60,173 nucleotides of DNA from Oscillospiraceae bacterium (GCA_017432615.1 JAFRIV010000026.1:1-60173); one strand, 5' to 3'; counted from the stretch's first letter, positions 24,712 to 35,231 are shown. Notes: generated from the letters alone by a model not told the origin. A program made the numbers and translations.

Positions 24712-26736
24712 ATGAACAACAGGATCCGTGAGCTTACCGAGTCAAAAACAGGTGCTTCGCTTGTTATATTGTTTATTCTTGCAGCGCTTACGGCAGCTGC
24801 CGGTTTCGCGCTTCTTGGAGTAACGGAGCTTTCCTACCTGCTGATCGGTCTGGGACTGGTCGGTATCGTGACGCTGATCGTGTTCGCAATCCGGCGTCAT
24901 GCGTCACTCCGGCGTATGCGTTCCGCACTGGAAGCCTACGTGGAATCGATTACCAGAGATTCCGAGAATGCCAAAAATAACACACTTATGAATTTCCCTA
25001 TGCCGATTGCGGTTTTCCATATGGAAGATACCCGTATCGTCTGGGCAAATGAGGCGTTTTTTACAGCCTGCGGTGAGCAGGGGCAGCACCTGGATGCCAG
25101 AATTTCAGATTTACTGCCAAACTTTTCAACCCAGTGGCTTGCCGGAGAGAAACACCAGTATCCTGAGCTTTTAACTCTGCAGGAAAGAAAGTATCGTGTG
25201 CACGGCAATATCATCCGCGGGGAAAAACAGAAAGAAGTGCCCCTGATGGGGATCACCTATTGGATCGATGTAACGGACTATGATGACATTCGGATTGAGT
25301 ATGAGCAGTCGCGCCCGGTAACCGGGATCATTGTCATAGACAATTATGAGGAACTGATCCGAAACCAGACGGAACGTGAGAAAAACCGGATGCGGGATGC
25401 TCTGGAAGATAAGTTCCTTGAATGGGCAAAGAAATATAAGGGCTTTGTGCGCCGCTATGAGCGGGACAGATATCTTGTGGTGTTTGAAAAAAGAAATCTG
25501 GAAGCCATGAAAAAGGAAAAGTTCCCGATTGTCGAAGAGATCCACTCTGTTTCCAGTGCGGGAGGGATCACATCCACCATCAGCCTCGGTTTCGGAGAAG
25601 ATGCGGATGATTTTTCCGAGTCTTTACAGTTTGCCGATATGGCATTGGAACTTGCCCTGACCCGCGGCGGAGACCAGACGGTCATTAAAAATAAACTCAG
25701 CTTTGAATTCTTCGGCGGCCGAGGCAGTGAGATTGAAAAACGCACGAAAGTGAAATCCCGTGTGATGGCAACAGCCATCGAACAGCTTATGCGGGATTCA
25801 ACGCGCGTTTACACAATGGGGCATCGTTTCGGTGATCTTGACAGCATTGGGGCTGCGATCGGGATCTGTGCCCTGGCCAGACAAAAGGAAGTGCCCTGCC
25901 AGGTCGTAGTGGACGAGAAAAACTGCAATGCCGTGCAGCTGATCCAGGAAGTACGCCGGCTTCCGGAGTATGAAACAGCTTTTGTTTCAGCACAGGAAGC
26001 GCTTTCCCATGCCGACAGCAGAACGCTTCTTGTCATTGTGGATACAAACCGCCCGGAGCAGCTTGATGCGCCGGAACTGCTCAATGCTTGTTCCCGTGTG
26101 GCCGTGATTGACCATCACCGTATCTCTGCAACCTATATTCACAATGCTGCCCTCGGCTTTCTTGAACCTTCTGCCTCTTCTGCCTGCGAACTCGTGACGG
26201 AGATCCTTCAGGAAGTTGCTGACGTAAAGAAGATCCTGCCGGGTGAGGCAGAAGCACTGCTTTCCGGCATTGTGCTGGATACGAAAAATTTCACGCTTCA
26301 TACCGGAGACAGAACGTTTGACGCAGGGGCATTTCTCCGCCGGGCCGGTGCGGATCCCACTGCGGTAAAAAAGCTTCTGCAGTGCGATCTGCCGGATACC
26401 ATCGCAAAATACAAAGTCCTTCAGAATACAGAGATATACAAAGGAATCGCTGTTTCAGTGGTGCCTGAACCGACGGGCCGTGTCATTGCGGCAAAAGCAG
26501 CGGATGAAATGCTGAATATTTCCGGGGTGGATGCATCCCTTGTCCTCTTCCCTTCAGAAAAGGGAGGATTCCTCATTTCGGCCAGATCCATCGGCGATGT
26601 CAATATGCAGATCCTGATGGAGAAGCTCGGCGGCGGGGGAAGCCGCAGCGCTGCCGCTTCACAACTGAATACAGCATCGATAGAAGAGGCAAAAGAACAG
26701 CTTCTTCATGCTATTGATGATTATTTCGGAGAATAA
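24712..26736 (+). CDS. gdpP: Cyclic-di-AMP phosphodiesterase
   Basis: The 674-residue membrane enzyme hydrolyses c-di-AMP to pApA and so sets potassium and cell-wall homeostasis. Order: two membrane helices (about 17-65), a PAS-like domain (NFPMPIAVFHMEDTRIVWANEAFF, about 95), a degenerate GGDEF domain (about 200-330), then DHH/DHHA1. The DHH part shows MGHRFGDLDSIGAAIG, VDTNRPEQLD and VIDHHRIS. DHHA1 ends with GGGGSRSAAASQL. The ATG at 24712 has TGGAG nine bases upstream; an in-frame GTG at 24697 would overlap that site. The gdpP-rplI-dnaB order is typical of Firmicutes. Confidence 0.95.
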   Translation: MNNRIRELTESKTGASLVILFILAALTAAAGFALLGVTELSYLLIGLGLVGIVTLIVFAIRRHASLRRMRSALEAYVESITRDSENAKNNTLMNFPMPIAVFHMEDTRIVWANEAFFTACGEQGQHLDARISDLLPNFSTQWLAGEKHQYPELLTLQERKYRVHGNIIRGEKQKEVPLMGITYWIDVTDYDDIRIEYEQSRPVTGIIVIDNYEELIRNQTEREKNRMRDALEDKFLEWAKKYKGFVRRYERDRYLVVFEKRNLEAMKKEKFPIVEEIHSVSSAGGITSTISLGFGEDADDFSESLQFADMALELALTRGGDQTVIKNKLSFEFFGGRGSEIEKRTKVKSRVMATAIEQLMRDSTRVYTMGHRFGDLDSIGAAIGICALARQKEVPCQVVVDEKNCNAVQLIQEVRRLPEYETAFVSAQEALSHADSRTLLVIVDTNRPEQLDAPELLNACSRVAVIDHHRISATYIHNAALGFLEPSASSACELVTEILQEVADVKKILPGEAEALLSGIVLDTKNFTLHTGDRTFDAGAFLRRAGADPTAVKKLLQCDLPDTIAKYKVLQNTEIYKGIAVSVVPEPTGRVIAAKAADEMLNISGVDASLVLFPSEKGGFLISARSIGDVNMQILMEKLGGGGSRSAAASQLNTASIEEAKEQLLHAIDDYFGE

Positions 26737-26805
26737 AACGGATAGCAGGATGATCGGAGCCTGCTGAAAAGGATCATTGGAAGTTTATATACGAGGAGAA
26801 AAGCC

Positions 26806-27252
26806 ATGAAAGTTATTTTTAATCAGGATGTAAAAGGGAAAGCCAAAAAAGGTGAAATGAAAGAAGTCTCTGACGGCTATGCCCGCAATTACCTGATTCC
26901 CCGAGGGATCGTCACGGCAGCAACGGCAGATAATATCAACACCATGAAGCTTCAGGAGAAAGCGAAGAAAGCACAGCTGGAGGCTGAAAAAGCCCAGGCC
27001 CGCGAGATTGCGGAAAAACTCTCTTCCGTTCAGGTGACGATTCGGGCCAGGGCCGGCAGTGCAGGCAAACTCTTTGGAGCGGTGACCTCTCAGGAAATAT
27101 CCGACGCCCTGAAACAGCAGCACAATATTGAAATTGAGAAGAACAAGATCGTCCAGTCTGAACCGATCAAGAGTTATGGGACTTACACAGTGAAGGCGAA
27201 ACTCGGCTTTGAACAGACAGGGGACATCAGTGTTCTCGTAGTAGAAGCATAA
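26806..27252 (+). CDS. rplI: 50S ribosomal protein bL9
   Basis: The 148-residue protein has the standard length. The N-terminal RNA-binding domain opens MKVIFNQDVKGKAKKGEMKEVSDGYARNYLIPRG. A long connecting helix rich in Lys, Ala and Glu follows (about 45-75), then the C-terminal domain (GKLFGAVTSQEISDAL). It binds 23S rRNA near the L1 stalk. A GAGGAGAAAAGCC site precedes the ATG. It lies between gdpP and dnaB. Confidence 0.98.
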   Translation: MKVIFNQDVKGKAKKGEMKEVSDGYARNYLIPRGIVTAATADNINTMKLQEKAKKAQLEAEKAQAREIAEKLSSVQVTIRARAGSAGKLFGAVTSQEISDALKQQHNIEIEKNKIVQSEPIKSYGTYTVKAKLGFEQTGDISVLVVEA

Positions 27253-27277
27253 TCTGGAAAAAGGATAATTCCGTTTT

Positions 27278-28624
27278 ATGGACGAGCTTGTCGGAAGAAA
27301 AATTCCATATTCCGCCTCTGCGGAACAGGCCGTCATCGGCTCCATGCTGATAGATTCCCGCTGTATTCCGGATGTGATCGAGAAAGTCAAAGCGGAGGAT
27401 TTTTATCTGAAATCCAACCGGGACGTCTTTGAAACGATCTATCAGATGTTCGCCTATGCGCAGACGATCGATCCGGTCACGGTAGTAGACCAGATGAAGG
27501 TCCGTGGGGTATACAGCGAGGAAACCGAACGTAACCTTGCCGATGTCATGCGTATGACCCCGACGGCTGCCAATGCACTGGAATATGCGGCCATCGTACG
27601 CGACAGAGCACTTCTGCGCCGTCTGGGCGATACCGCCGGTGAGATCAGTGAGATGGTCTATGAGGGATCCGGGGAAGCGGATGCCGTTCTGGAAGCGGCA
27701 GAACGGAAGATCTATATGCTTCGGCAGGGCAGAAATGTCGGCGGCCTGCTGCCGATTTCTGCTGTGATCAACACGGTTTTTGATCAGCTCTCGGAAGCTG
27801 CTGCCTCTGGGAAGAAGATTCCCGGTTTGTCCACCGGTCTCCCGGATCTTGACAGGCAGATCCTTGGTTTGAACCGGTCGGATTTTATTCTGATCGCTGC
27901 CCGTCCCGGTATGGGCAAAACAAGCCTTGCCCTCAACATTGCCCTGCACGTGGCAGTATCCCTGAAAAAAACAGTAGCGTTCTTTTCCCTTGAAATGTCA
28001 AGAGAGCAGCTTGTAACGCGCCTGCTGTCCAAAGCAGCGATGGTGCCCTCTCAGAATCTTCTGACAGGGCAGCTCTCCAATGAACAGTGGCGTCAGATTG
28101 CCGAGGCTGCGCAGCTGATGAGTTCTTCCGACATCCGTATTGATGACAATCCGTCTCTGTCGGTGTCTGATATGAATGCAGCCTGCCGTCGTGTCCCGGA
28201 TCTTGGGCTGGTGTGCATTGACTATCTGCAGCTGATGCAGTCGGCCGGCAGCAAAAACAACTGGTCAAACGAAAGCCGAACACAGGCTGTCAGCGATATG
28301 AGCCGTATGCTGAAGATCATGGCAAAGGAGCTCAACGTCCCGGTCATCTGCCTTTCCCAGCTCAACCGTGCCAGTGAAAGCCGGCAGGATAAACGGCCTC
28401 TGCTCTCTGATCTTCGTGAATCCGGCGCTATTGAACAGGATGCAGACGTGGTAATTGCCCTCTATCGTGATGGATATTACAATAAAGAATGTGAGAATCC
28501 GAATCTGGCCGAAGCCATTGTTCTGAAAAACCGAAAAGGATCTACCGGAACGGTCAATCTGAACTGGCTTGCAGAGTACACCTCCTTTGTATCCTATGAA
28601 GGAAATCGAGAAGAAGATTATTGA
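27278..28624 (+). CDS. dnaB: Replicative DNA helicase
   Basis: The 448-residue hexameric 5'-3' fork helicase. The N-terminal domain (PYSASAEQAVIGSML...) binds primase. The RecA-like motor domain has Walker A ARPGMGKTSLALN (about 208), Walker B LVCIDYLQLMQ (about 315) and motif H4 VICLSQLNRASESR with an arginine finger. No intein is present. Its last 29 bases overlap the start of tilS. Confidence 0.97.
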   Translation: MDELVGRKIPYSASAEQAVIGSMLIDSRCIPDVIEKVKAEDFYLKSNRDVFETIYQMFAYAQTIDPVTVVDQMKVRGVYSEETERNLADVMRMTPTAANALEYAAIVRDRALLRRLGDTAGEISEMVYEGSGEADAVLEAAERKIYMLRQGRNVGGLLPISAVINTVFDQLSEAAASGKKIPGLSTGLPDLDRQILGLNRSDFILIAARPGMGKTSLALNIALHVAVSLKKTVAFFSLEMSREQLVTRLLSKAAMVPSQNLLTGQLSNEQWRQIAEAAQLMSSSDIRIDDNPSLSVSDMNAACRRVPDLGLVCIDYLQLMQSAGSKNNWSNESRTQAVSDMSRMLKIMAKELNVPVICLSQLNRASESRQDKRPLLSDLRESGAIEQDADVVIALYRDGYYNKECENPNLAEAIVLKNRKGSTGTVNLNWLAEYTSFVSYEGNREEDY

Positions 28625-29948
28625 TTTTGCTCAGCGGAAAGAACTGTTTCCGGCGGGCAGCAGGGTGCTTTGCGCTTTGTCAGGCGGGGCAGATTCCGTG
28701 TGTATGACGCAGATCCTCTCGGAGTACCGGGCGGTTTTCGGCATTTCTTTTCTCGCTGCCGCGCACTTCGACCATGGGATCCGCGGAGAAGAATCTCTGA
28801 TGGACGCGTCCTTCGTTCAAGACTGGTGCGGGCAAAGATCGATCCCCTGTGTCGTCGGGCAGGGAGATGTGCCTGCCTATGCCGCTTCTCACCATCTCGG
28901 GCTGGAGGAGGCCGGGCGGGAACTGCGGTATTCTTTCCTGGAGCGGACCGCTGACGCCCTGTCCTGCAGTGTGATAGCGGTTGCCCACAATATGGAAGAC
29001 AATGCCGAAACGATCCTTCTGCATCTTGCCAGAGGGACGGGCAGTCTGGGCCTCGGCGGAATTGCTCCTGTGCGCGGCAGGATCGTTCGCCCGCTTCTCG
29101 CGGTAACTCGCCGGGAAATCGAAGCATATCTTTCCGCTCGGAATCTCCGGCATGTGGAGGACAGCACCAACACAGAAGATGCCTATTCCCGCAACTTCCT
29201 GCGGCATAAGGTGATGCCGGTTATGGAAGAAATCAATCCGGCTTTCTCTGCCGCCTGCCTGCGGCTGTCTGATTTGATGCGGCAGGATGAAGAGTGTCTT
29301 TCTTCTCTGGCGGAAGAATTTATCCGCAGTCACAGTGACGGGGTCTCTCTTCCGACAGATGCCCTTCTGTCCCTTCCGCGAGCTGTTTCTTCCCGCGTGG
29401 TGCGTGCAGTTGCACCGGGGGCTCTTTCCGAGGAGCATGTCAGTGCAGTGCTGGCTATAGCTTCACAGCCGCAGCGGAAGGAGATCTGCCTTCCGGGGGG
29501 GAAGCTGATTTCTGAACAGGGCAGGCTTTTTTTCCATCCGCAGGAGGCCGTTGACCTGCCGGAAGCGGAACTGATTCCGGGGAGTACGGTCGAGCTTCCT
29601 GACGTCGGTTTGCGTATCATAACAGAAATTTCCGTTTATTCCGGAAAAGTTCACGACTTGTTCAAACCTTTCTCGCTTAAATGTGATGAAATATACGGGC
29701 GCCTGATCATTTCCTCCCGTCGGGAAGGGGACAGGCTGCGTCTTCGGGGCAGAGGATGTTCTAAATCTCTGAAGAAACTGTATGCCGAGGCAGGGCTGAC
29801 GCAGCGGGAAAGAAAGCTTCTCCCCGTTATTCGGGATGAAAAAGGTCCACTGGCAGCTTACAAGCTTGCAGCGGATGAGAGAGGGACCCCCCGACCAGGG
29901 GACAGGGTGTTTGAAATAACCATCGAACCGATTAACAGCAAAGGATAA
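28596..29948 (+). CDS. tilS: tRNA(Ile)-lysidine synthetase
   Basis: About 450 residues. It converts cytidine-34 of the CAT-anticodon tRNA-Ile to lysidine so that it reads AUA. The PP-loop ATP-binding motif LCALSGGADSVC is at about residues 24-35. IAVAHNMEDNAETILLHLARG (about 127) and NFLRHKVMPVMEEINP (about 200) follow. The C-terminal TilS domain ends with GRGCSKSLKKLYAEAG. I chose the ATG at 28596 inside dnaB because it gives the usual short leader before the PP-loop. It precedes hpt and ftsH, the classic tilS-hpt-ftsH cluster. Confidence 0.94.
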   Translation: MKEIEKKIIDFAQRKELFPAGSRVLCALSGGADSVCMTQILSEYRAVFGISFLAAAHFDHGIRGEESLMDASFVQDWCGQRSIPCVVGQGDVPAYAASHHLGLEEAGRELRYSFLERTADALSCSVIAVAHNMEDNAETILLHLARGTGSLGLGGIAPVRGRIVRPLLAVTRREIEAYLSARNLRHVEDSTNTEDAYSRNFLRHKVMPVMEEINPAFSAACLRLSDLMRQDEECLSSLAEEFIRSHSDGVSLPTDALLSLPRAVSSRVVRAVAPGALSEEHVSAVLAIASQPQRKEICLPGGKLISEQGRLFFHPQEAVDLPEAELIPGSTVELPDVGLRIITEISVYSGKVHDLFKPFSLKCDEIYGRLIISSRREGDRLRLRGRGCSKSLKKLYAEAGLTQRERKLLPVIRDEKGPLAAYKLAADERGTPRPGDRVFEITIEPINSKG

Positions 29949-29950
29949 TT

Positions 29951-30499
29951 ATGGACAGAGCAGAAAATGACATTGCGTATGTTCTCCTCACGGAGGAGCA
30001 GATCCTGGAAAAGGTCCATGATGTGGGCAGGCGGATTTCCCATGATTTCGAAGGAAAAGATCCGATTTTTGTCGGTGTTTTGAAGGGCTGCTTTATTTTT
30101 ATGGCTGACCTGATGCGCTGTGTCTCCATCAATTGCTCGATGGATTTCATGGCCGTGTCTTCTTATTCCGGTACGACGACTACCGGAGCAGTAAAAATCA
30201 ACAAAGACCTGAATTCCGATATTAGCGGCCGCCATATCATTCTGGTGGAAGACATTCTGGATTCCGGGGTAACGTTGAACTATCTGAAGAACTACCTGAT
30301 GGTCAGTGCACCGGCTTCTGTCTCTATAGTAACGCTGATGGATAAACCGTCACGCAGAAAAGCAGATGTATATGCGGATTACTCCTGTTTTGAAGTTCCG
30401 GATGCCTTTGTTGTGGGCTACGGGCTTGATTATAATGAAAGATATCGTAATATTCCCTATATCGGCGTGCTGAAGCCGGAAATCTATTCCAATAAGTAG
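29951..30499 (+). CDS. hpt: Hypoxanthine-guanine phosphoribosyltransferase
   Basis: The 182-residue purine-salvage enzyme joins hypoxanthine or guanine to PRPP. The PRPP motif HIILVEDILDSGVTL is at about residues 98-112. FVGVLKGCFIFMADLMR (about 41) and SSYSGTTTTGAV (about 75) form the flexible loop and active site. VVGYGLDYNERYRNIPYIGVL closes the protein as usual. The ATG is 2 bases after the tilS stop with AAAGGA upstream. Confidence 0.97.
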   Translation: MDRAENDIAYVLLTEEQILEKVHDVGRRISHDFEGKDPIFVGVLKGCFIFMADLMRCVSINCSMDFMAVSSYSGTTTTGAVKINKDLNSDISGRHIILVEDILDSGVTLNYLKNYLMVSAPASVSIVTLMDKPSRRKADVYADYSCFEVPDAFVVGYGLDYNERYRNIPYIGVLKPEIYSNK

Positions 30500-30513
30500 G
30501 ATGTGAAGTTTTT

Positions 30514-32601
30514 TTGAAACCGAACCGCAACAAGACAAGAGACATTGGTTTTTATGTACTGCTCGCAGTAATTGTTGTAGCGATCGTCTTTACACTCAAC
30601 AATGACACAAAAACCGACCAGCTGGATTCCTACTCTGAACTGGTAGACCTGTTCGAAAACGAGAAAGTCCAGTCCTTTAAGACAGAAGGCTCTACGATTT
30701 ATCTTGAGGTCCGTACCAACGACCCTGTGGAACCTGTCCAGGAACGTTCTTACGATCTCTACAGCTTCTCGGTATTTTATGAGGATTTTCATGATCTGAT
30801 CCTTCAGCAGTATCGCGACGGGATCCTTGAAAAGTATGACTATACCGAAGGCTTTACCCTTCCGTGGTGGGCAAGCTTTATCCCGTACCTGATCATCATG
30901 TTCGGTGCCATGGGCTTGTGGTATTTTATGATGAACCGCGCAGGCGGTGGCGGCGGGGGAATGGGCGGTTTTGCCCGTTTCACAAAAGCGCGCACCAAAC
31001 TCGGGTCTGATGAGAAGGAAAAGAAGACCTTTAACGATGTAGCCGGCTGTGACGAAGAAAAAGCAGAGCTTGCTGAAATTGTTGACTTTCTGAAAGATCC
31101 GAAGCTCTATACCGAGATGGGCGCACGCATCCCGAAGGGCGTCTTGCTCGTGGGCCCGCCGGGAACGGGCAAAACACTGCTGGCCAAGGCAGTGGCGGGG
31201 GAGGCCGATGTGCAGTTCCTCTCCATCTCCGGTTCTGATTTTGTCGAGTTGTATGTCGGTGTCGGTGCAGGCCGTGTGCGCGACCTGTTTGAGCAGGCCA
31301 AGAAAGTAGCCCCGGCGATCATCTTCATCGATGAGATCGATGCTGTCGGCCGGCAGAGAGGCTCCGGTCTTGGCGGCGGGCATGATGAGCGTGAGCAGAC
31401 GCTCAACCAGCTCCTCGTGGAGATGGACGGTTTCGGCAACAACGAAGGCATTATTGTCATGGCTGCTACCAACCGCGCGGATATTCTGGATAACGCTCTG
31501 CTGCGTCCCGGTCGTTTTGACCGCCAGATCTATGTCAGCCTGCCGGATATTCGCGGCAGAGAGGCGATTTTGAAGATCCACTCCCGTGATAAACAGCTTG
31601 CCGATAATGTGGATCTGAACAGCATTGCCAAGGGAACACCCGGCTTCTCCGGGGCGGATCTGGAAAACCTGATGAATGAAGCGGCGATTCTTGCCGTACG
31701 TCGGAAAGAACGCTTTATCACCCAGGATGATATTGATGAGGCAATTCTGAAAGTCCAGATGGGTCCGGAGAAGAAGTCTCGTAAAATGTCGGAAAAGGCA
31801 CGGAAGCTTACCGCTTATCATGAGGCCGGTCATGCCATTGCCGGCAAGTTCCTCAAGAATGTTGACCCTGTGCATTATATTACGATTATTCCCCGCGGGG
31901 CAGCAGGCGGCTTTACGCTTTTCCGCCCGAATGAAGATCTGGAAAACTTTAAATCCCGGGCGGAAATGTTTGAAAGCATCGTGATGGCTCTCGGCGGTCG
32001 GATTGCGGAAGAACTTTTCCTGGATGATATTTCGACCGGAGCCTCCGGAGATATCCAGCAGGCGACCTCCACGGCGAGAGATATGGTCATGCGCTACGGC
32101 ATGAGTGAAAAACTCGGGCCCATACTGTTTGACTCGTCTGATCACAGCATTTTCATCGGCAGAGATTTTGGCACTACAAAGAGTTATTCCGAAGAAACAG
32201 CCGGCCTGATCGATGAAGAAGTTAAAGCTATTTTTGACAAGGCTGCCGCCCAGTGCCGCCAGATCCTGACGGAGCACAGTGATCAGCTGATTGCTATTGC
32301 AGAGTACCTTCTGGTGCATGAGACTATTTCTGCGGATGAATTCCACTATTATTTTGAACATGGTGAGTTCATGCCGGAGTTTATGCGCCAGGCAAAGCAG
32401 GCTGTAAATGATAAGACCATTGAACGCCCTGCCCGTAAAATAGCGATGTTTGACGGTTCCGAAACGGAAGCTCCGGCTCTCTCGGAAGGAGAGGCTGTAC
32501 AAACACCCGCTGCAGATCCTTCTGAAACTTCGGAGGAAGATGATAGTCCCACAGAAGAAAAACAGGATCCTGCTGAATCTGACAGCTCTGAGCAGGGTTA
32601 A
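30514..32601 (+). CDS. ftsH: ATP-dependent zinc metalloprotease FtsH
   Basis: The 695-residue membrane-bound AAA+ protease degrades misfolded membrane proteins and regulators. It has an N-terminal helix (about 10-26), an extracytoplasmic domain and a second helix (about 122-143). A glycine stretch leads to the AAA module: Walker [15 protein letters not shown] (about 210), Walker [12 protein letters not shown] and the [12 protein letters not shown]. The M41 zinc site is [10 protein letters not shown] (about 436). The TTG start at 30514 is the only codon giving the conserved short leader, with GGATGTGAAG upstream. The last 50 residues are an acidic Ser/Glu/Pro tail, longer than usual. Confidence 0.96.
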   Translation: MKPNRNKTRDIGFYVLLAVIVVAIVFTLNNDTKTDQLDSYSELVDLFENEKVQSFKTEGSTIYLEVRTNDPVEPVQERSYDLYSFSVFYEDFHDLILQQYRDGILEKYDYTEGFTLPWWASFIPYLIIMFGAMGLWYFMMNRAGGGGGGMGGFARFTKARTKLGSDEKEKKTFNDVAGCDEEKAELAEIVDFLKDPKLYTEMGARIPKGVLLVGPPGTGKTLLAKAVAGEADVQFLSISGSDFVELYVGVGAGRVRDLFEQAKKVAPAIIFIDEIDAVGRQRGSGLGGGHDEREQTLNQLLVEMDGFGNNEGIIVMAATNRADILDNALLRPGRFDRQIYVSLPDIRGREAILKIHSRDKQLADNVDLNSIAKGTPGFSGADLENLMNEAAILAVRRKERFITQDDIDEAILKVQMGPEKKSRKMSEKARKLTAYHEAGHAIAGKFLKNVDPVHYITIIPRGAAGGFTLFRPNEDLENFKSRAEMFESIVMALGGRIAEELFLDDISTGASGDIQQATSTARDMVMRYGMSEKLGPILFDSSDHSIFIGRDFGTTKSYSEETAGLIDEEVKAIFDKAAAQCRQILTEHSDQLIAIAEYLLVHETISADEFHYYFEHGEFMPEFMRQAKQAVNDKTIERPARKIAMFDGSETEAPALSEGEAVQTPAADPSETSEEDDSPTEEKQDPAESDSSEQG

Positions 32602-32616
32602 GAAACAGTAAAGAAA

Positions 32617-32654
32617 AAAACGCGTGAGGGCAGTTGGTTGTCCTCACGCGTTTT
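32617..32654. terminator. Bidirectional terminator between ftsH and the PMT operon
   Basis: A 13-bp stem AAAACGCGTGAGG / CCTCACGCGTTTT with a 12-base loop. Both strands present T-rich tails. Confidence 0.85.
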
Positions 32655-32682
32655 CAATTTATTCTGATCTGTTGGTATTGCT

Positions 32683-34443
32683 CTAAAACGGCCAGGTAGG
32701 GAGCCATCCCATTACCTGCGAGGCTTTCACATTGTTGACCGGCGCTCCGCTCAGGGCAGGGTAGAAGAGCAGAAACAGAAGCACGGAAAGCCCGGTAAAG
32801 GAATAGATACAGGCTCTGTAATGTTTTGTGCCGTTTTCCATCAGCTTAAAAACATAGGCCAGTGCCAGCACAAGAAACACACTGCAGGGGAAGTAATGGT
32901 AGGCAAAGGTAAGCCGGCTCACAAACATCCAGGGGACCAGCTGTGCAAAATATCCCGCAGCAAGAAATGCCGCTTTCCAATCATGCCGGTAAACTGCCTG
33001 AAAAACCAGGACAAACAGGGCTAGGAGCCCGCCCCAGCAAAGCACGGGGTTTAAGAACGCACCGAAGCTGGACCGCGTCCCGTCGTTGAAGTACTGCAGA
33101 TAATAGAGGATCGGCCGAATATCCAGCATCCACTGATACCAGACGGAAGCATACGGGTGTTCCGCCACCAGATTTGAATGATAGGAGAACATATACACCT
33201 GGTTGTTCAGCACCATGTCCAGATACGGCCGGGTAAAGATGCCCCGGATCTCGGCAGCCTGCCCGTATGGCAGATAAGAAAGATAATAGATCGTTGCCGG
33301 CACCAGTACAAAAAACAGCAGGCAAGCCAGCACATTTCGGGCAAAAGCAGCAAGCCCCTCTCTTCTGTGCGCGATCCAGTAGGCTGCCCAGATAACGGCG
33401 AGTCCTGCACCGGCATAAAGGCACGTCCATTTACAGGCTGCCCCCACCCCAAAGAAAAGCCCGCTGAGTGCCAGATGAACGGTTTTTCCGCTGGCTATGA
33501 AAAGTGCCATAAAGAGATACATCAGCAGGATAAAGAACACGGCATAGGTGTCAATGGTGGCAATACGCGTCTGCACAAAGTGCATAAAATCAGTGGCAAA
33601 AACGAGGGTCGCACAGGCAGCCACTCTTGTGCTGGAAAACAGCTTTTTCACAAAAATGTAGAGGACCGGGAGCATCAGCACCCCGATCAGCGTCCCGGAA
33701 AAGCGCCAGCCAAAGGGCGTCATACCGAAGAGCAGGATCCCCAGGGAGAGGATCAGTTTTCCAAGCGGCGGGTGAGAGATCTCATAGGGGAAGATCCCGT
33801 GTAAATGCTCCCAAGCCGTGCGGGCATGATAGATCTCATCAAAATAGGTGGAATTGAGGAAAGAATACTCTCTCGTGACAAGCCCCTGCTCATCCCCGAG
33901 TTCTGCTGCACTGCTGCGGAAAGGGATCTGTTCTCCGTCGGGGGAAAAGAAGGCAGCTTCACCAAGCCATGCACTTCCGCTGCCGCTCAGCTGTACGGTT
34001 TTGGCGTGAAAAATGCTGTCCGGCTGAATGTTCGTCCATCGCAGCACATCTCCCGCATTCTGGATAAAAGTCGTGATCGGGAAGTATTCTTCTCCGTCAG
34101 CGGAGGCTTCAAAAGTATACTCGCCATATCCCACCCCTGTAAAAACCACGATTAACGAAACATCCTTTTCCTCCGGAAAAGTCATGAGGACAGGCTCGTT
34201 TTGTACAGGGAGAAACGTCTCCGGCGAAGTCCTGTTTCCCAGGCCGTAAAAATCCACAGCACCGAATACCAGCACAAAACAGCATAGGAGAAGGCAATCA
34301 AGCCGGGTGATGGTGCCGGGCCTGCGTCTCACTTCACCGTCGGGATCCGGAAGATCGACGGGAGTATCCTGAAGCGGCGGCAGACATAGAAAAAACAGCA
34401 GCAGGAGCACACCTGTTGTCACAGGCAGGATATATCGGCTCAT
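32683..34443 (-). CDS. PMT-family dolichyl-phosphate-mannose-protein mannosyltransferase-like glycosyltransferase
   Basis: The 586-residue protein has about 11 membrane segments and a GT39/GT-C layout. An extracytoplasmic region of about residues 75-195 carries a beta-rich insertion (FEASADGEEYFPITTF). The PMT catalytic loop is STYFDEIYHARTAWEHLHGIFPYEISHPPLGKL, with the Asp-Glu pair conserved in protein O-mannosyltransferases. FATDFMHFVQTRIATIDTYAVFF follows and is highly PMT-like. In actinobacteria such enzymes mannosylate secreted proteins; in Firmicutes the acceptor is uncertain. It is the last gene of the minus-strand operon and overlaps the HAD gene by 4 bases. Confidence 0.85.
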   Translation of the reverse strand: MSRYILPVTTGVLLLLFFLCLPPLQDTPVDLPDPDGEVRRRPGTITRLDCLLLCCFVLVFGAVDFYGLGNRTSPETFLPVQNEPVLMTFPEEKDVSLIVVFTGVGYGEYTFEASADGEEYFPITTFIQNAGDVLRWTNIQPDSIFHAKTVQLSGSGSAWLGEAAFFSPDGEQIPFRSSAAELGDEQGLVTREYSFLNSTYFDEIYHARTAWEHLHGIFPYEISHPPLGKLILSLGILLFGMTPFGWRFSGTLIGVLMLPVLYIFVKKLFSSTRVAACATLVFATDFMHFVQTRIATIDTYAVFFILLMYLFMALFIASGKTVHLALSGLFFGVGAACKWTCLYAGAGLAVIWAAYWIAHRREGLAAFARNVLACLLFFVLVPATIYYLSYLPYGQAAEIRGIFTRPYLDMVLNNQVYMFSYHSNLVAEHPYASVWYQWMLDIRPILYYLQYFNDGTRSSFGAFLNPVLCWGGLLALFVLVFQAVYRHDWKAAFLAAGYFAQLVPWMFVSRLTFAYHYFPCSVFLVLALAYVFKLMENGTKHYRACIYSFTGLSVLLFLLFYPALSGAPVNNVKASQVMGWLPTWPF

Positions 34444-35231
34444 TTCAGTACCTGATGAAGCGCATGCACGTCGGGCAGGACGTAATCCGGCTGCCGTTCA
34501 GCCGTACGCAACAGTTCTTCCGTTGTTTCGCCGGACAGCACCAGCACGGATACGGCGCCTGCATTCTGAGCCACGGCGATATCGGTATAAAGCCTGTCGC
34601 CCACGGCACAGATCTTCTCATTGGGGATGCCGGTCATGGTTGAGATCACATCGATCATATTGCGGTTTGGTTTGCCAATATAAGTAGGCTTTACGCCGCT
34701 GGATGCTGTCAGCAGGGCGCAGATGCTTCCGCAGTCGGGAAGTACTTCGTCATGCGGCATGGGGCAGACCCAGTCAGGGTTTGCGGCAATAAACCACGCG
34801 CCGCGGCGCAGAAAATGGCACGCCTTGTTCAGCTTTTCGTACACCAGTTCCGTATCGAAACCGACGACCACAACTTCCGCATCTTCTTCCACGAGGTTGA
34901 TTCCGTAACTCAGCAGTTCACGCCGAAAAGCCTGTGTTCCCACCAGATACACACGCTTGCCCGGTGCTTTTTCATTGAGATACAGCCCGGTTGCCATGCC
35001 GGAAGTAAATACATTTTCCTTCTCACAGGGAAATCCCAGCCGTTTCAGGCGGGTGATGTAGTCTGTCCCGGCACGGGAAGAATTATTGGTAAGATAAATA
35101 TACTGCTTGCCGAGTGCAGGCAGATCTTCCATCAGTTCAATAGCCCCTTCATATACTTCGTCACCGAGATATAGCGTGCCGTCCATATCAAAAAGAAAGA
35201 GCTCGCAGTTTTTTAATTTTGTCAGATCCAT
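34440..35231 (-). CDS. HAD-IIA family sugar-phosphatase (NagD/AraL-like)
   Basis: The 263-residue HAD hydrolase. Motif I FLFDMDGTLYLGD (residues 12-24) supplies the nucleophile and acid Asp pair. Motif II is YLTNNSSR (about 46). The C2 cap spans about 75-180 and has VVVVGFDTEL and IAANPDWVCPM. Motifs III and IV are YIGKPNRNM and CAVGDRLYTDIAVAQNAG. Members dephosphorylate sugar phosphates, nucleotides or 4-nitrophenylphosphate in vitro. GGAGAA precedes the ATG. It overlaps the PMT gene by 4 bases, hinting at a link to sugar metabolism, but no specific substrate can be assigned. Confidence 0.9.
   Translation of the reverse strand: MDLTKLKNCELFLFDMDGTLYLGDEVYEGAIELMEDLPALGKQYIYLTNNSSRAGTDYITRLKRLGFPCEKENVFTSGMATGLYLNEKAPGKRVYLVGTQAFRRELLSYGINLVEEDAEVVVVGFDTELVYEKLNKACHFLRRGAWFIAANPDWVCPMPHDEVLPDCGSICALLTASSGVKPTYIGKPNRNMIDVISTMTGIPNEKICAVGDRLYTDIAVAQNAGAVSVLVLSGETTEELLRTAERQPDYVLPDVHALHQVLK

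Noticed and set aside
30484-32502. Minus-strand frame of 672 codons opposite ftsH
   Set aside because: It lies wholly antisense to a well-supported AAA+ protease gene, with no promoter or ribosome site and no recognisable motifs.
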